NCBI RefSeq assembly: GCF_005048155.1
Contig: NZ_SUMB01000002.1
Coordinates: forward strand, 868,001 to 932,000
Source of the DNA: Streptomyces piniterrae
Lineage (GTDB): Bacteria > Actinomycetota > Actinomycetes > Streptomycetales > Streptomycetaceae
DNA: 64,000 nt
Direction: 5' to 3'
In this document: piece after piece, positions 35,907 through 43,987 of the stretch
Layout of the letters: every line of letters begins with the position of its first letter
Numbering within the stretch: the first letter of the stretch is position 1
The notes under the pieces: model-generated
What the model was told of the DNA's origin: nothing
What the model saw: the letters and a program-made list of their open reading frames with translations, nothing else
Database searches by the model: none
Made by a program: the position numbers and the translations under genes

Positions 35907-37061
35907 CTATGCCTGTCCCTCCCCGAGCGCAGGCTCTCCCCGGGTGACCGCCAGCAGTGCCATGTCATCGTTGATACGCCCGCCGGTGTGGCGGCTCACC
36001 TCGGTGAGAAGAGTGTCGAGCAGTGCGTCCGGGCTGGGAAAGTCACGTCCGGTCAGCCCGGCAGCGGGGTTGTAGAAGTCCCCGGCACGATTGCGGGCCT
36101 CGGTGAGGCCATCGGTGTAGAGGAGAAGAGTCGCCCCCGGAGGGAAGGGCACCGTGTCGGTCCGGTCCTGGCCGGCGGCCAGCTCGGCCAGTCCCAGCGG
36201 GAGCGCTGGCTCGGATGGTTCCGCACTGCGCACCTGCCCGGCGTGCAGCAGCAGTGGCGCCGGATGGCCGCGGTTGACCAGCCGCAGTTCATCGCCGCGG
36301 TGCGGGATCTCGACGAGAACGCCGGTGACGAACCCCTCGGTCCGCTCGACCCCCGCCCGCCGCTCCGTTTCCCGTATCAGTGCCCGCTCGACCCTGGCGG
36401 CGATCCCGACGAGCGTGGCTTCCTCCTCGGCGGCCTCCCGGAACACCCCTATGGCGACGTCCACCGCCTTGACCGCCTCCATGCCCTTGCCCCGCACGTC
36501 GCCGACCAGGCAGCGTACGCCGTACGGGGTGTCCTGGGCGCTGTACAGATCGCCACCGATCTGCGCGTCTTTCACGGCTGCCTGGTAGCGCACAGCGATC
36601 CGCAGGGGCCCGATCGAGGTCGGCGGCCGCGGCAGCACGGCGCGCTGCACGGCGAGGGCGACTCTGCGTGCGGACCGCAGCCGCACGTCGCTGTAGTACA
36701 TGAGACGGTTGACGACGATGGCGAAGGCCGAGACGGTCGCGACCGCCGCCAGCTCGCTCCGCCCACCGGTACCCCCGATGAAACCGAAGTGGGTGAGCAG
36801 CGCGAAGTCGGCGGCGCAGGCACCGAGGCCCGCCAGGACCGTCGCGCGCAGCGACAGCAGTGCGGCGGCCGTCATCGGCGCAGCTGTGTAGAACGCCTCT
36901 CCGCTGGTATGCGCAGAGGTGTTGTAGTCGAAGAGGACACCCCCTACGAGCACGATGACGGGCAGCAACTGGAGGTGGCGCAGACACCAGCGTCCGACGG
37001 CGGTGCGCCCCACGCTCGGTGCCCTCACGTACCCGCTCCCGCTCTGTCGTCCGTCCACCAT
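35907..37061 (-). CDS. SpoIIE-type PP2C phosphatase with membrane domain
   Basis: 384 residues from ATG 37061 (a TTG two codons earlier is less likely). Residues 25-125 contain about four hydrophobic segments (LLPVIVLVGGVLF, TAAALLSLRATVLAGLGA), anchoring it in the membrane. A short linker leads to a SpoIIE/RsbU phosphatase domain (150-375) with metal-site motifs IGGDLYS, GDVRGKGMEA, LYTDGLTEAR and NDDMALLAV. Such phosphatases dephosphorylate anti-sigma-factor antagonists in Streptomyces stress and development control. No anti-sigma gene is next to it. Confidence 0.87.
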   Translation of the reverse strand: MVDGRQSGSGYVRAPSVGRTAVGRWCLRHLQLLPVIVLVGGVLFDYNTSAHTSGEAFYTAAPMTAAALLSLRATVLAGLGACAADFALLTHFGFIGGTGGRSELAAVATVSAFAIVVNRLMYYSDVRLRSARRVALAVQRAVLPRPPTSIGPLRIAVRYQAAVKDAQIGGDLYSAQDTPYGVRCLVGDVRGKGMEAVKAVDVAIGVFREAAEEEATLVGIAARVERALIRETERRAGVERTEGFVTGVLVEIPHRGDELRLVNRGHPAPLLLHAGQVRSAEPSEPALPLGLAELAAGQDRTDTVPFPPGATLLLYTDGLTEARNRAGDFYNPAAGLTGRDFPSPDALLDTLLTEVSRHTGGRINDDMALLAVTRGEPALGEGQA

Positions 37062-37215
37062 GCTCAAGCATCCTCGGGCCGGATTACGGCTGCCAGTCGT
37101 GGAGCGGCCGTATGGGTTGGCGGCAGAGGAGCAGGTGGCCCTACGGGTACCCGCCGCGGGCGCCGCCCCGAATAACTATTCGATCGATGACGGTGCTCGC
37201 TGTTATCTTTCCGAC

Positions 37216-37947
37216 GTGGCGAAACTCAATCAGATCATTGCCGTGGAGAAGGGCGTCAAGTCCAAGTCTCATCAGGACCTGACGGCCGCTCATCATGGGC
37301 TGCAGAAGCCGGCGCTGCTGGCCGGGATTTCTCGTACGTATCAGCCCAAGGACGAGGACGGGGAGCAGCTGCCGCCCGAGGCGACGCGGGTGCAGGTGAA
37401 GGCCGAGGACGTGCTCCGGGAGACGGCCCGTACGCTGACCCGGCTGTTTGACGTGACCGCCACCAAGGACTGGGCCAACTGCGCGGCGCGGGCCGATGTG
37501 AAGGTGGACGGGCGGACGCTGCTCACGCAGGTGCCGGTGTCGTATCTGCTGTTCCTCGAGAAGCAGCTCACCGATGTGAACACCTTCATACGCAAGCTGC
37601 CGGTGCTGGACGCGTCCGAGTCCTGGGTGCAGGATCCCTCGACGGACGCCTGGAAGACCGAGCCGGTCCGGACCGTGCGAACCAAGAAGGTGCCCCGCAA
37701 CCATGTGAAGGCGGAGGCCACCGACAAGCACCCGGCGCAGGTCGAGGTGTACTACGAGGACATTCCGGTCGGCTACTGGACGACGGTGAAGTTCTCCGGC
37801 GCACTGCCCGCGCGACGGGTGAACGAACTGCTGGACAGGGTGGAGAAGCTGCAGCAGGCGGTGAAGTTCGCCCGTGAAGAGGCGAATGCGGTCGAGGTCA
37901 CCGATGAGCGGGTGGGTGAGGTCGTCTTCGGCTACCTGTTCGGGTAG
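37216..37947 (+). CDS. Unknown protein preceding two permuted tRNA-like genes
   Basis: 243 residues from GTG 37216, the first residue of a well-ordered sequence (VAKLNQIIAVEKGVKSKSHQ). No Shine-Dalgarno is seen; TTATCT lies 8-13 nt upstream, so the mRNA may be leaderless. The protein is soluble, mixed alpha/beta, with QVPVSYLLFLEKQLTDVNTF, a HPAQVEVYYEDIPVGYWTTV strand pair and a C-terminal helical hairpin (RRVNELLDRVEKLQQAVKFA). I recognise it as an actinobacterial protein of unknown function (DUF) and cannot assign an activity. Its stop is about 80 nt before two tRNA-like elements on the same strand, followed by a terminator, so protein and RNAs probably form one unit; RNA binding is an inference. 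Confidence 0.75.
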   Translation: MAKLNQIIAVEKGVKSKSHQDLTAAHHGLQKPALLAGISRTYQPKDEDGEQLPPEATRVQVKAEDVLRETARTLTRLFDVTATKDWANCAARADVKVDGRTLLTQVPVSYLLFLEKQLTDVNTFIRKLPVLDASESWVQDPSTDAWKTEPVRTVRTKKVPRNHVKAEATDKHPAQVEVYYEDIPVGYWTTVKFSGALPARRVNELLDRVEKLQQAVKFAREEANAVEVTDERVGEVVFGYLFG

Positions 37948-37984
37948 CGTCTACAACTCCCCGGGCGCCACAGTGCGGCCGGGG

Positions 37985-37999
37985 TGCGCTAGGAGCGCA
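37985..37999 (+). other. Perfect 6-bp hairpin before the tRNA-like elements
   Basis: TGCGCT, loop AGG, AGCGCA. It lies 38 nt after the stop of the preceding gene and 30 nt before the first tRNA-like element, and could be a processing signal that separates mRNA from the structured RNAs. Confidence 0.5.
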
Positions 38000-38028
38000 A
38001 GCTGAAACTGAAGTTTGTCGTGACGAAC

Positions 38029-38106
38029 GCGGTCTCCAGTGGAGGTTCAAGCCCTCCCCGCGGCTTTTACGCGCCGCGGTAGCCCAACTCGGCAGAGGCG
38101 GACCGC
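38029..38106 (+). ncRNA. Circularly permuted tRNA-like RNA A
   Basis: The parts of a tRNA cloverleaf occur in the order anticodon-3' strand, variable loop, T arm, 3' acceptor, linker, 5' acceptor, D arm, anticodon-5' strand. T arm: GGAGG (38041-38045), TTCAAGC loop, CCTCC (38053-38057). Acceptor strands CCGCGGC (38058-38064) and GCCGCGG (38073-38079) pair 7/7 across the 8-nt linker TTTTACGC. TA follows at 38080-38081, then a D arm (GCC...GGC) with A, GG and A in the conserved loop positions. GACCGC (38101-38106) pairs with GCGGTC (38029-38034), 6/6. No CCA is encoded. A normal-order tRNA cannot be built here. The RNA would have a closed acceptor end and free ends in the anticodon loop. Confidence 0.72.
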
Positions 38107-38175
38107 ATCAATCTCAGACTCTTGCTCCAGTCTCAGTATTCGCCACCGATCGCCGGATCGACCGGGCCGGGCCTG

Positions 38176-38254
38176 GTCGTCGGATGCCGGTTCAAGTCCG
38201 GCCCGTGCAGCTCTTTTCCCGATGCACGGTAGTTCAAAGGCAGAACACGACGAC
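38176..38254 (+). ncRNA. Circularly permuted tRNA-like RNA B
   Basis: Same permuted order as element A. GTCGTCG (38176-38182), a 3-nt variable loop, T arm GCCGG (38186-38190), TTCAAGT loop, CCGGC (38198-38202), 3' acceptor CCGTGCA (38203-38209), a 13-nt linker (38210-38222), 5' acceptor TGCACGG (38223-38229; 7/7 pairing), TA, a textbook D arm GTTC/GAAC (38232-38235/38243-38246) with loop AAAGGCA, one A, then CGACGAC (38248-38254) pairing 7/7 with 38176-38182. No CCA. Unlike the sequence of A, so the two are not a simple duplication; shared architecture with different stems argues for selection on the fold. The two are separated by 69 nt. Confidence 0.74.
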
Positions 38255-38311
38255 ATGATGACTGACCCGCGCTCTTCACCGTGCCGGCGTGCGCAATTGG
38301 GTGGCATCACA

Positions 38312-38342
38312 GGGCTCGGGGGCAGGCTACGCCCCCGGGCCC
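38312..38342 (+). terminator. Hairpin terminator after the tRNA-like pair
   Basis: GGGCTCGGGGGC (38312-38323), loop AGGCTAC, GCCCCCGGGCCC (38331-38342): 12 bp with one G-T wobble. It lies 58 nt after element B and marks the probable 3' end of the unit. No U run follows. Confidence 0.7.
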
Positions 38343-38487
38343 GCTCCTCATCTTCCTGAGTGCCCGCACGATGACACTCACCCCGAGACCGATCTCCCCC
38401 CCCCGCCACAGGTGACCCATCGCCCGGCGAGGCGTTGGCTGGATCGTCTCTTACTTCCGGGCGTTGCCAGGCCTACCTTTGACTGCA

Positions 38488-38510
38488 TGACCGGATTCGA
38501 AATCTGGTCA
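38488..38510 (+). promoter_or_regulatory. Imperfect palindrome, likely TetR operator
   Basis: TGACCGGATTC, centre G, AAATCTGGTCA: 9 of 11 positions are symmetric. It lies 32 bp upstream of the tetR start (38542), a usual autoregulatory position for a TetR-P450 pair. Confidence 0.55.
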
Positions 38511-38541
38511 CGCGGTCAGGGAGAGGAAGGCTGAGGAGACG

Positions 38542-39264
38542 GTGGAACAGGCGGAGCGTGGTGAGCGCATCCTGGAGGCCGCGGCCGAGCTGCTGCTCGC
38601 CTGGGGCTATCGGCGAGTGACCATTGACGAGATCGCTCGACGTGCCAAGGTCGGCAAGGGCACCGTCTATCTGCACTGGAGGACCAAGGAAGCTCTCCTG
38701 CTGGCCGTCCTGCTCAGGGGCAAGTTGCAAGGCCAGCGGCGGGAGTTGGAGCGTATGCGTGCCGACCCGCTGGAGATTCTGCCGAGCCGGATGATGTGTG
38801 GGCACTACCGCGACTTCACCGAAGATCCGGTGCTGCGCGCCGTCTACACCGACGACAGTGACATCCTCGGCCGGCTCAACGACGTCGCGAAGAAGGAACT
38901 CGCGGGACTGATCACCGAGGGCGAGCGGGCCCTGAACCGCCATCTGGAGGTGCTGCGCGAGCACGGTCTCGTACGCGACGACATGGACGTCATCCACCAG
39001 CGGTACGCCCTGATGGCCGTGGCCACCGGTTTCTTCATGGCCGAAGCACTGCTCTCCGACCGAGCCCCGGACACCCCGGAGACTCGGGCCGACATCCTCG
39101 CTCACACGGTCCGCAGCGCGCTGGAAACCCCGGCGGGCTCCGACCCCGCTGCCGGCCGCAGCAGCGAAGCCGCAGCTGCCGCCGCCGCGCCCGAGATCAT
39201 CGCGCTCTACGAGCACCTGGAAGAGCTCAGCGCGCAGGAGATGCGCCGGCAGTTGCGCAACTGA
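38542..39264 (+). CDS. TetR-family regulator upstream of a P450
   Basis: 240 residues, GTG 38542 with GAGGAG upstream. Helix-turn-helix in residues 8-52: ERILEAAAELLLAWGYRRVT, IDEIARRAKVGKGTVYLHW and RTKEALLLAV. The ligand domain is otherwise generic, followed by an Ala/Glu-rich tail. The P450 gene starts 28 nt later on the same strand, and a palindrome sits 32 bp upstream, so it probably autoregulates a tetR-P450 operon. Confidence 0.85.
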   Translation: MEQAERGERILEAAAELLLAWGYRRVTIDEIARRAKVGKGTVYLHWRTKEALLLAVLLRGKLQGQRRELERMRADPLEILPSRMMCGHYRDFTEDPVLRAVYTDDSDILGRLNDVAKKELAGLITEGERALNRHLEVLREHGLVRDDMDVIHQRYALMAVATGFFMAEALLSDRAPDTPETRADILAHTVRSALETPAGSDPAAGRSSEAAAAAAAPEIIALYEHLEELSAQEMRRQLRN

Positions 39265-39291
39265 TCCCCACAACCTGGAGGAGAACGAACG

Positions 39292-40581
39292 ATGACCGAA
39301 GCACCCACTGCCTCACCGCTCGCCGCGCACGTCGGCAAACACCCTGGCGAGCCGAACGTCATGGACCCCGCACTGCTGACCGACCCGTTCGGCGGCTACG
39401 GCAAGCTGCGTGAGCAGGGCCCGGTCGTCCGTGGCCGGTTGTTCGACGACTCGCCCATATGGTTTGTGACGCGTTTCGAGGAGGTCCGCGAAGTCCTGCG
39501 CGACCAGCGGTTCGTGAACAATCCGGCCGCGGCCGCGGCGGGCCCGGGGGAGGACCCCCTGTCCCGGATGATGGACATTTTAGGTTTCCCCGAGCATCTG
39601 CGTGTCTACCTGGCGGGCTCCATCCTCAACTGTGACGCCCCCGACCACACCCGGCTCCGCCGCCTGGTGTCGCGGGCCTTCACGGCACGCAAGATCACCG
39701 ATCTGCGGCCGCGGGTCGAGGAGATAGCCGAGGACCTGCTGGCCCGGCTTCCCGAACATGCCGAGGACGGTGTCGTCGACCTCATCCAGCACTTCGCCTA
39801 CCCCCTGCCGATCACGGTGATCTGCGAGCTGGTCGGCATAGCCGAGGCGGATCGCCCACAGTGGCGGGAATGGGGGGCCGACCTCATCTCGCTGGAGCCG
39901 GACCGGCTCAGCAGAGCCTTCCCGGTCATGATCGACCACATCCACGAACTGATCCGCGAACGCCGCGGCTCGCTGACCGACGACCTGCTCAGCGAGCTCA
40001 TACGCGCTCATGACGACGACGGCAGCCGCCTGAGCGACGTCGAGATGGTCACCATGGTCCTCACTCTCGTCCTGGCCGGCCATGAGACCACCGCCCACCT
40101 CATAAGCAACGGCACGGCCGCGCTGCTCACCCACCCCGACCAGCTCGGCCTGGTCCAGGCGGACCCGGGCCTGTTGCCGCGCGCCGTCCATGAACTGATG
40201 CGCTGGTGCGGACCGGTGCAGGCGACCCAACTGCGCCATGCCACCGAGGACGTCGACGTCGCCGGCACCCGTATCAACAAGGGCGACTCGGTCCAACTGA
40301 TACTGGTCTCGGCGAACTACGACCCTCGCCACTACACCGACCCCGAACGCCTCGATGTGACCCGCCACCCCGCCGGCCACGCCGAGAACCACGTCGGCTT
40401 CGGCCACGGCATGCACTACTGCCTGGGCGCCACACTCGCCCGCCAGGAGGCCGAAGTCGCGTTCGGCAGGCTGCTCGCGCGCTACCCCGGCATATCGCTG
40501 GCCGTGGAACCGGATGCACTGGAACGCGTACCGCTGCCCGGCAACTGGCGGCTGGCTCGTCTGCCGGTGCGTCTGTCGTAG
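39292..40581 (+). CDS. Cytochrome P450 (CYP105/107-like)
   Basis: 429 residues; CTGGAGGAG precedes ATG 39292. I-helix LVLAGHETTAHLIS has the oxygen-activating acidic-Thr pair, the K-helix ExxR is ELMRW, and the heme loop FGHGMHYCLGATLARQE places the thiolate at Cys377. Soluble bacterial class I P450 needing external ferredoxin and reductase, neither of which is adjacent. Leu97 is encoded by TTA (39580-39582), so translation should await the bldA tRNA. Substrate unknown; TetR linkage suggests inducible oxidation of a foreign or secondary metabolite. Confidence 0.92.
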   Translation: MTEAPTASPLAAHVGKHPGEPNVMDPALLTDPFGGYGKLREQGPVVRGRLFDDSPIWFVTRFEEVREVLRDQRFVNNPAAAAAGPGEDPLSRMMDILGFPEHLRVYLAGSILNCDAPDHTRLRRLVSRAFTARKITDLRPRVEEIAEDLLARLPEHAEDGVVDLIQHFAYPLPITVICELVGIAEADRPQWREWGADLISLEPDRLSRAFPVMIDHIHELIRERRGSLTDDLLSELIRAHDDDGSRLSDVEMVTMVLTLVLAGHETTAHLISNGTAALLTHPDQLGLVQADPGLLPRAVHELMRWCGPVQATQLRHATEDVDVAGTRINKGDSVQLILVSANYDPRHYTDPERLDVTRHPAGHAENHVGFGHGMHYCLGATLARQEAEVAFGRLLARYPGISLAVEPDALERVPLPGNWRLARLPVRLS

Positions 40582-40585
40582 CGGC

Positions 40586-41350
40586 TCAGGCAGCGACCAG
40601 CACGGCGAGGTCGTAGCGCTCGACGACGGGAGCCGGCCGACTCCTCGACCCGCTTCGGGCGTCCGCCTCCAGGCGTCGCAGGCCGTCCTGGAAGTCCGCG
40701 GGAGTGAGCTGGGCGAACTTCGACTGCGGCTGCGAAGTCATACGGGCGTAGTACTCGTGGAGGCTGGTCGCTGCCGGCCGGGCAAAGGAGGTGACGGTCC
40801 GAACCGTGAACCCGGCCGCCTCGAAGTCCCCAAGCACCTGGGACTTCGAGGGAAACCTCTGTTCGTCCAGCTCACGAAGGCGCGGCCAGTAGTCGTAGAC
40901 CAGCGCGTCCAACCGTTCCCGGAAAGTGGTCCGGATGACCACCACTCCCTCGGGACGCAGTACGCGGGCCAGCTCGCGAGCCACCCGCGACCGGTCGGGC
41001 AGATGATGGATCACACGTGACAGCAGCGCGAGGTCGAACAGGTCGGAGCGGGTGGGCACGGCTTCCGCAGTGCCCAGCAGGTAGTGGACCGAGGGGTGGG
41101 CGTTGAGACGCCGAGCCTGGGCGAGCATCGGTACGGACGCATCAACCCCGACCACGGTCGATCCCATCAGCCAGCGGGCCATGGCCGAACAGAACATTCC
41201 GGTGCCCGCCCCGATTTCCACGATCGAGGGAGAAGGGCGGTCTGTGAAGGAACCGATCAGCCGTGTCCAGTCGCGGAGCGACTCCTCGGGCATCGCATTG
41301 CCACCCTGATAGACCCCGGCCAACCGCTCGTCGTCATAGACCCTGTTCAT
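40586..41350 (-). CDS. Class I SAM-dependent methyltransferase
   Basis: 254 residues from ATG 41350; the frame upstream reads into a microsatellite and is not part of the gene. SAM motif I is IVEIGAGTGMFCSAM, followed by VVGVDASVPMLAQ, LGTAEAVPTRS and ALLSRVIHHLPD, the last typical of UbiE/type-11 methyltransferases. LARVLRPEGVVVIRT completes the core. The C-terminus (residues 165-250) is helical. It converges with the P450 gene, with four bases between the stops. Substrate unknown. Confidence 0.82.
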   Translation of the reverse strand: MNRVYDDERLAGVYQGGNAMPEESLRDWTRLIGSFTDRPSPSIVEIGAGTGMFCSAMARWLMGSTVVGVDASVPMLAQARRLNAHPSVHYLLGTAEAVPTRSDLFDLALLSRVIHHLPDRSRVARELARVLRPEGVVVIRTTFRERLDALVYDYWPRLRELDEQRFPSKSQVLGDFEAAGFTVRTVTSFARPAATSLHEYYARMTSQPQSKFAQLTPADFQDGLRRLEADARSGSRSRPAPVVERYDLAVLVAA

Positions 41351-41426
41351 GCCAGCCAATGCTGCGGGCGCCGCCGCCCCGGAGCAAGAGCGCCGATCCT
41401 TCCACGCCCCGTCCTCCCCGTCTCCC

Positions 41427-41482
41427 ACCTCCCCACCTCCCCACCTCCCCACCTCCCCACCTCCCCACCTCCCCACCTCCCC
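41427..41482 (+). repeat. (ACCTCCCC)7 minisatellite
   Basis: Seven perfect 8-bp units in the gap between the methyltransferase start and tap. The strong strand asymmetry (no G on the plus strand) could adopt triplex or G-rich secondary structures on the other strand and is prone to slippage. It is outside coding sequence under the starts chosen here. Confidence 0.8.
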
Positions 41483-41576
41483 GCCTCCGCACCCCACGGC
41501 GCCGCGCCAAAATGAGTGCCGTAATGGGCGATCCGATGTGTGGTGGAACGTTAGAATCCGGTAGGGAGGTGGATTG

Positions 41577-43985
41577 ATGTCCACGCAGGACGAGTTGTTC
41601 TCGAGGGTTGATGCGTTGCTGGCTCGTCCCGACGAGTTGCCCCCGCCGGCGGAGCGTAAGCGGTTGCGGCGGGCTGCGAAGGTGACGCAGGACGAGCTGG
41701 CGGCTGTCTTTGAGGTGCGGCGGGAGACGTTCGCCGCCTGGGAGGCGGGTCGTAACGAGCCAAAGCCGGCGAAGCGGGCGGCCTACATTCGGCTGTTGGC
41801 CGGCTGGGCGGCGAAGTACCCCGACCTGGCCGAGGACGAGGCCGGGGCTGAGTCCGAGCCTGGGCTCGTGGAGGGGGAGGCCGGCCCCGGTGTGGGCAAG
41901 CCGGCCGGGCCGCCTCCTGAGCCGTTGGCGGCCGCGGTTCCGGATGCCGCCGCTCCTGCTACCGCTCCTGCCCCGGCCCCTGCTGCCGCTGCCGCTTCCG
42001 TGCTCGCTCCTCCCGCCCCCGCTGCTGCCGTTTCCGCTCCGGTGGCCCCGGCAGGCCACGCAGCGGCGCCCGTCGCGCCGTCGACATCGCACCCTCCCAC
42101 CCGGCCGGCCGCCCCCCAGCTCACCCCGCCGGCCGCCAAGCCCGCCCCGCGAGCCACCAAGCCCATCCCGCAGCCCACCGGGCAGCCCCTCCCGAGGCCT
42201 GCCCGGAAGCCCGCGGACGCCGATCCGCGGTTCCCGCACGGTCCGTTGGCCGTCGTCGATGCCCTGGACGGCGAGGTCACGGCGTACTGCGCCGGCGGCC
42301 TGGTTCTGGACTGTCCGGCCAAGAGCGTCGCGTCGCTGGTGGCCTGGGCACTGGAGGACGCCGGGCTGGGCGCTCCACGGCTGCACCGGCACGGCAAGGA
42401 CCAAGATCCACTGATCGTGCTGACGGCGGCCGCGGCCGAGCGTTTCGGCCTGCCGGCTGAGCTGGCCGACCAGCGCGGCTGGCGGCTGCCGGACGACCAC
42501 AAGGTCATCAAGCAGCTGACCCGCTCCCGGTGGAAACTGACCCAGCGCGGCTTCGGCCCCTGGGCGAGGATCTACCGCCCGGCCCAGGGCGGCCGGCGCC
42601 AGTGCGTCCAACTCTCCGTCCTTCCTTGGGACGCACTGGACTCCCGCGCCTGGCCGGGCGCCGGCGGCCTGACGCCGGACGAGCTCGCCCATGTCCTCGG
42701 CCTCTATGCCGCCCGCGTCCTGACCCCACGTGGCTCCACGGCCGTCTGCGGTCTGGAGCTGATGACGGCTCTGCGCCCGGCGACCCGCCCCGTCAAGGAT
42801 GAGACGGCCGGTTCCTATGTTTCCGGCCCCAATCCCGTTGCGCTGACCCGGCCGGTGGATCCCGCGCCGCCGGAGGCCCCGCCCGAGCACCCTGTCGCCG
42901 TCGGCCGGGCCCAGGAGGACTTCCTGGACGAGGAGGCCTACCAGTGGGTCCGGGATGTGCAGTTGCTCTCGGACCAGGAGTGCCTGCTGCCCTGGGCGGT
43001 GGGCATGGACATCAACACCGCCTTCCTCGCGGCCGCGCCCCGCCTCACCGTCGGCCTGGGCGACCCGGTCCATGTCAGCGCCCCCGTCTTCGACAAGAAG
43101 ACCCCCGGCAGCTGGCTGGTCGACCTCTCCCACCTCGACCTCGACCCCCGCCTGCCCAGCCCCTTCACCCCCACCGGCGAACGGCCGACAGGCCCCGGCT
43201 GGTACGCCACGACCACCGTCGCCTACGCCGCCGAACTCGGCGCCGATATCCGCCCCTTGGAGGCCTATCTGCGCCATGAGAAGGGCCCGTACCTCGACCC
43301 CTGGCACGACCGCCTCAAAGACGCCTACCTCGCCACCATGACGGACTTGTCCATCCCGGTCGCCAAGGACGCCGACCCTTCCGAAGTCCTCGCCGCGATG
43401 GACCTGCACAGAGCCCTCAGGAACGCGGACGGCAACGACCTGACCGCCATCCGCACCCTGTACCTCCACCTGGCCACCTGGGCCGACGACGACCTGCGCT
43501 CTGTCATCCGCCGGCACGCGCAGGGCGCCATGGTGCTCTCCGCCATCAAAGCCACCGTCAAGGGCGGCATCGGCAAGCTCCGCGAACGCCCCCAGGGCCG
43601 CGGCTACCGTGACGGCCAGCGCTGGCCTGCCCTGGAGCGTCCCACGTGGAGCCCCCACATCCGGGCGGAGCTGATCGGCAAAGCCCGTACCAACATGCAC
43701 CGCAAGATGCACAAGCTCGCCCAACTGACCGGCCGCTACCCCCTCGCTGTCCTGTCGGACTGTGTGGTCTACCCCTCCGCCGGCCCCTCACCGCTCGATC
43801 TCCTGCCGCGCAACGACGACGGCACACCCGTCTTCGGTACGTTCCGCATCGGCGCCACCCCGGGCCTGGCCAAGCACGAGGGCACCCAGCAGATGATGTG
43901 GGCCGTCGACATCATGGAACAGGGCTACAACCCCGCCCGTCACATCAAGGGCGACGACCATGACGCCGTCGCCGAAGGCGAGTGA
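41577..43985 (+). CDS. tap: Telomere-associated protein Tap
   Basis: 802 residues, ATG 41577 with GGGAGG upstream. An N-terminal helix-turn-helix (AKVTQDELAAVFEVRRETFAAW, residues about 32-54) is followed by a long Ala/Pro linker (to about 215) and a large C-terminal region containing AVGMDINTAFLAAAPRL and QQMMWAVDIMEQGYNPARHI. It lies immediately upstream of a terminal-protein gene, the standard tap-tpg order. Tap binds the telomere 3' overhang and recruits Tpg for end patching of linear Streptomyces replicons. The polymerase-like DxN motif in the C-terminal half is consistent with priming roles proposed for these systems. Confidence 0.9.
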   Translation: MSTQDELFSRVDALLARPDELPPPAERKRLRRAAKVTQDELAAVFEVRRETFAAWEAGRNEPKPAKRAAYIRLLAGWAAKYPDLAEDEAGAESEPGLVEGEAGPGVGKPAGPPPEPLAAAVPDAAAPATAPAPAPAAAAASVLAPPAPAAAVSAPVAPAGHAAAPVAPSTSHPPTRPAAPQLTPPAAKPAPRATKPIPQPTGQPLPRPARKPADADPRFPHGPLAVVDALDGEVTAYCAGGLVLDCPAKSVASLVAWALEDAGLGAPRLHRHGKDQDPLIVLTAAAAERFGLPAELADQRGWRLPDDHKVIKQLTRSRWKLTQRGFGPWARIYRPAQGGRRQCVQLSVLPWDALDSRAWPGAGGLTPDELAHVLGLYAARVLTPRGSTAVCGLELMTALRPATRPVKDETAGSYVSGPNPVALTRPVDPAPPEAPPEHPVAVGRAQEDFLDEEAYQWVRDVQLLSDQECLLPWAVGMDINTAFLAAAPRLTVGLGDPVHVSAPVFDKKTPGSWLVDLSHLDLDPRLPSPFTPTGERPTGPGWYATTTVAYAAELGADIRPLEAYLRHEKGPYLDPWHDRLKDAYLATMTDLSIPVAKDADPSEVLAAMDLHRALRNADGNDLTAIRTLYLHLATWADDDLRSVIRRHAQGAMVLSAIKATVKGGIGKLRERPQGRGYRDGQRWPALERPTWSPHIRAELIGKARTNMHRKMHKLAQLTGRYPLAVLSDCVVYPSAGPSPLDLLPRNDDGTPVFGTFRIGATPGLAKHEGTQQMMWAVDIMEQGYNPARHIKGDDHDAVAEGE

Positions 43986-43987
43986 CA

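Noticed and set aside
38073..38209. Normal-order tRNA formed from the 5' half of element A and the 3' half of element B
   Set aside because: Acceptor strands GCCGCGG and CCGTGCA do not pair, and the anticodon-stem strands do not match; only the permuted pairings are complete.
41400..41490. CRISPR-like array
   Set aside because: Tandem 8-bp units with no spacers; a minisatellite.
41334..43724. 796-codon minus-strand frame opposite tap
   Set aside because: Shadow of tap, beginning inside the ACCTCCCC repeat region; no domain or ribosome binding site.
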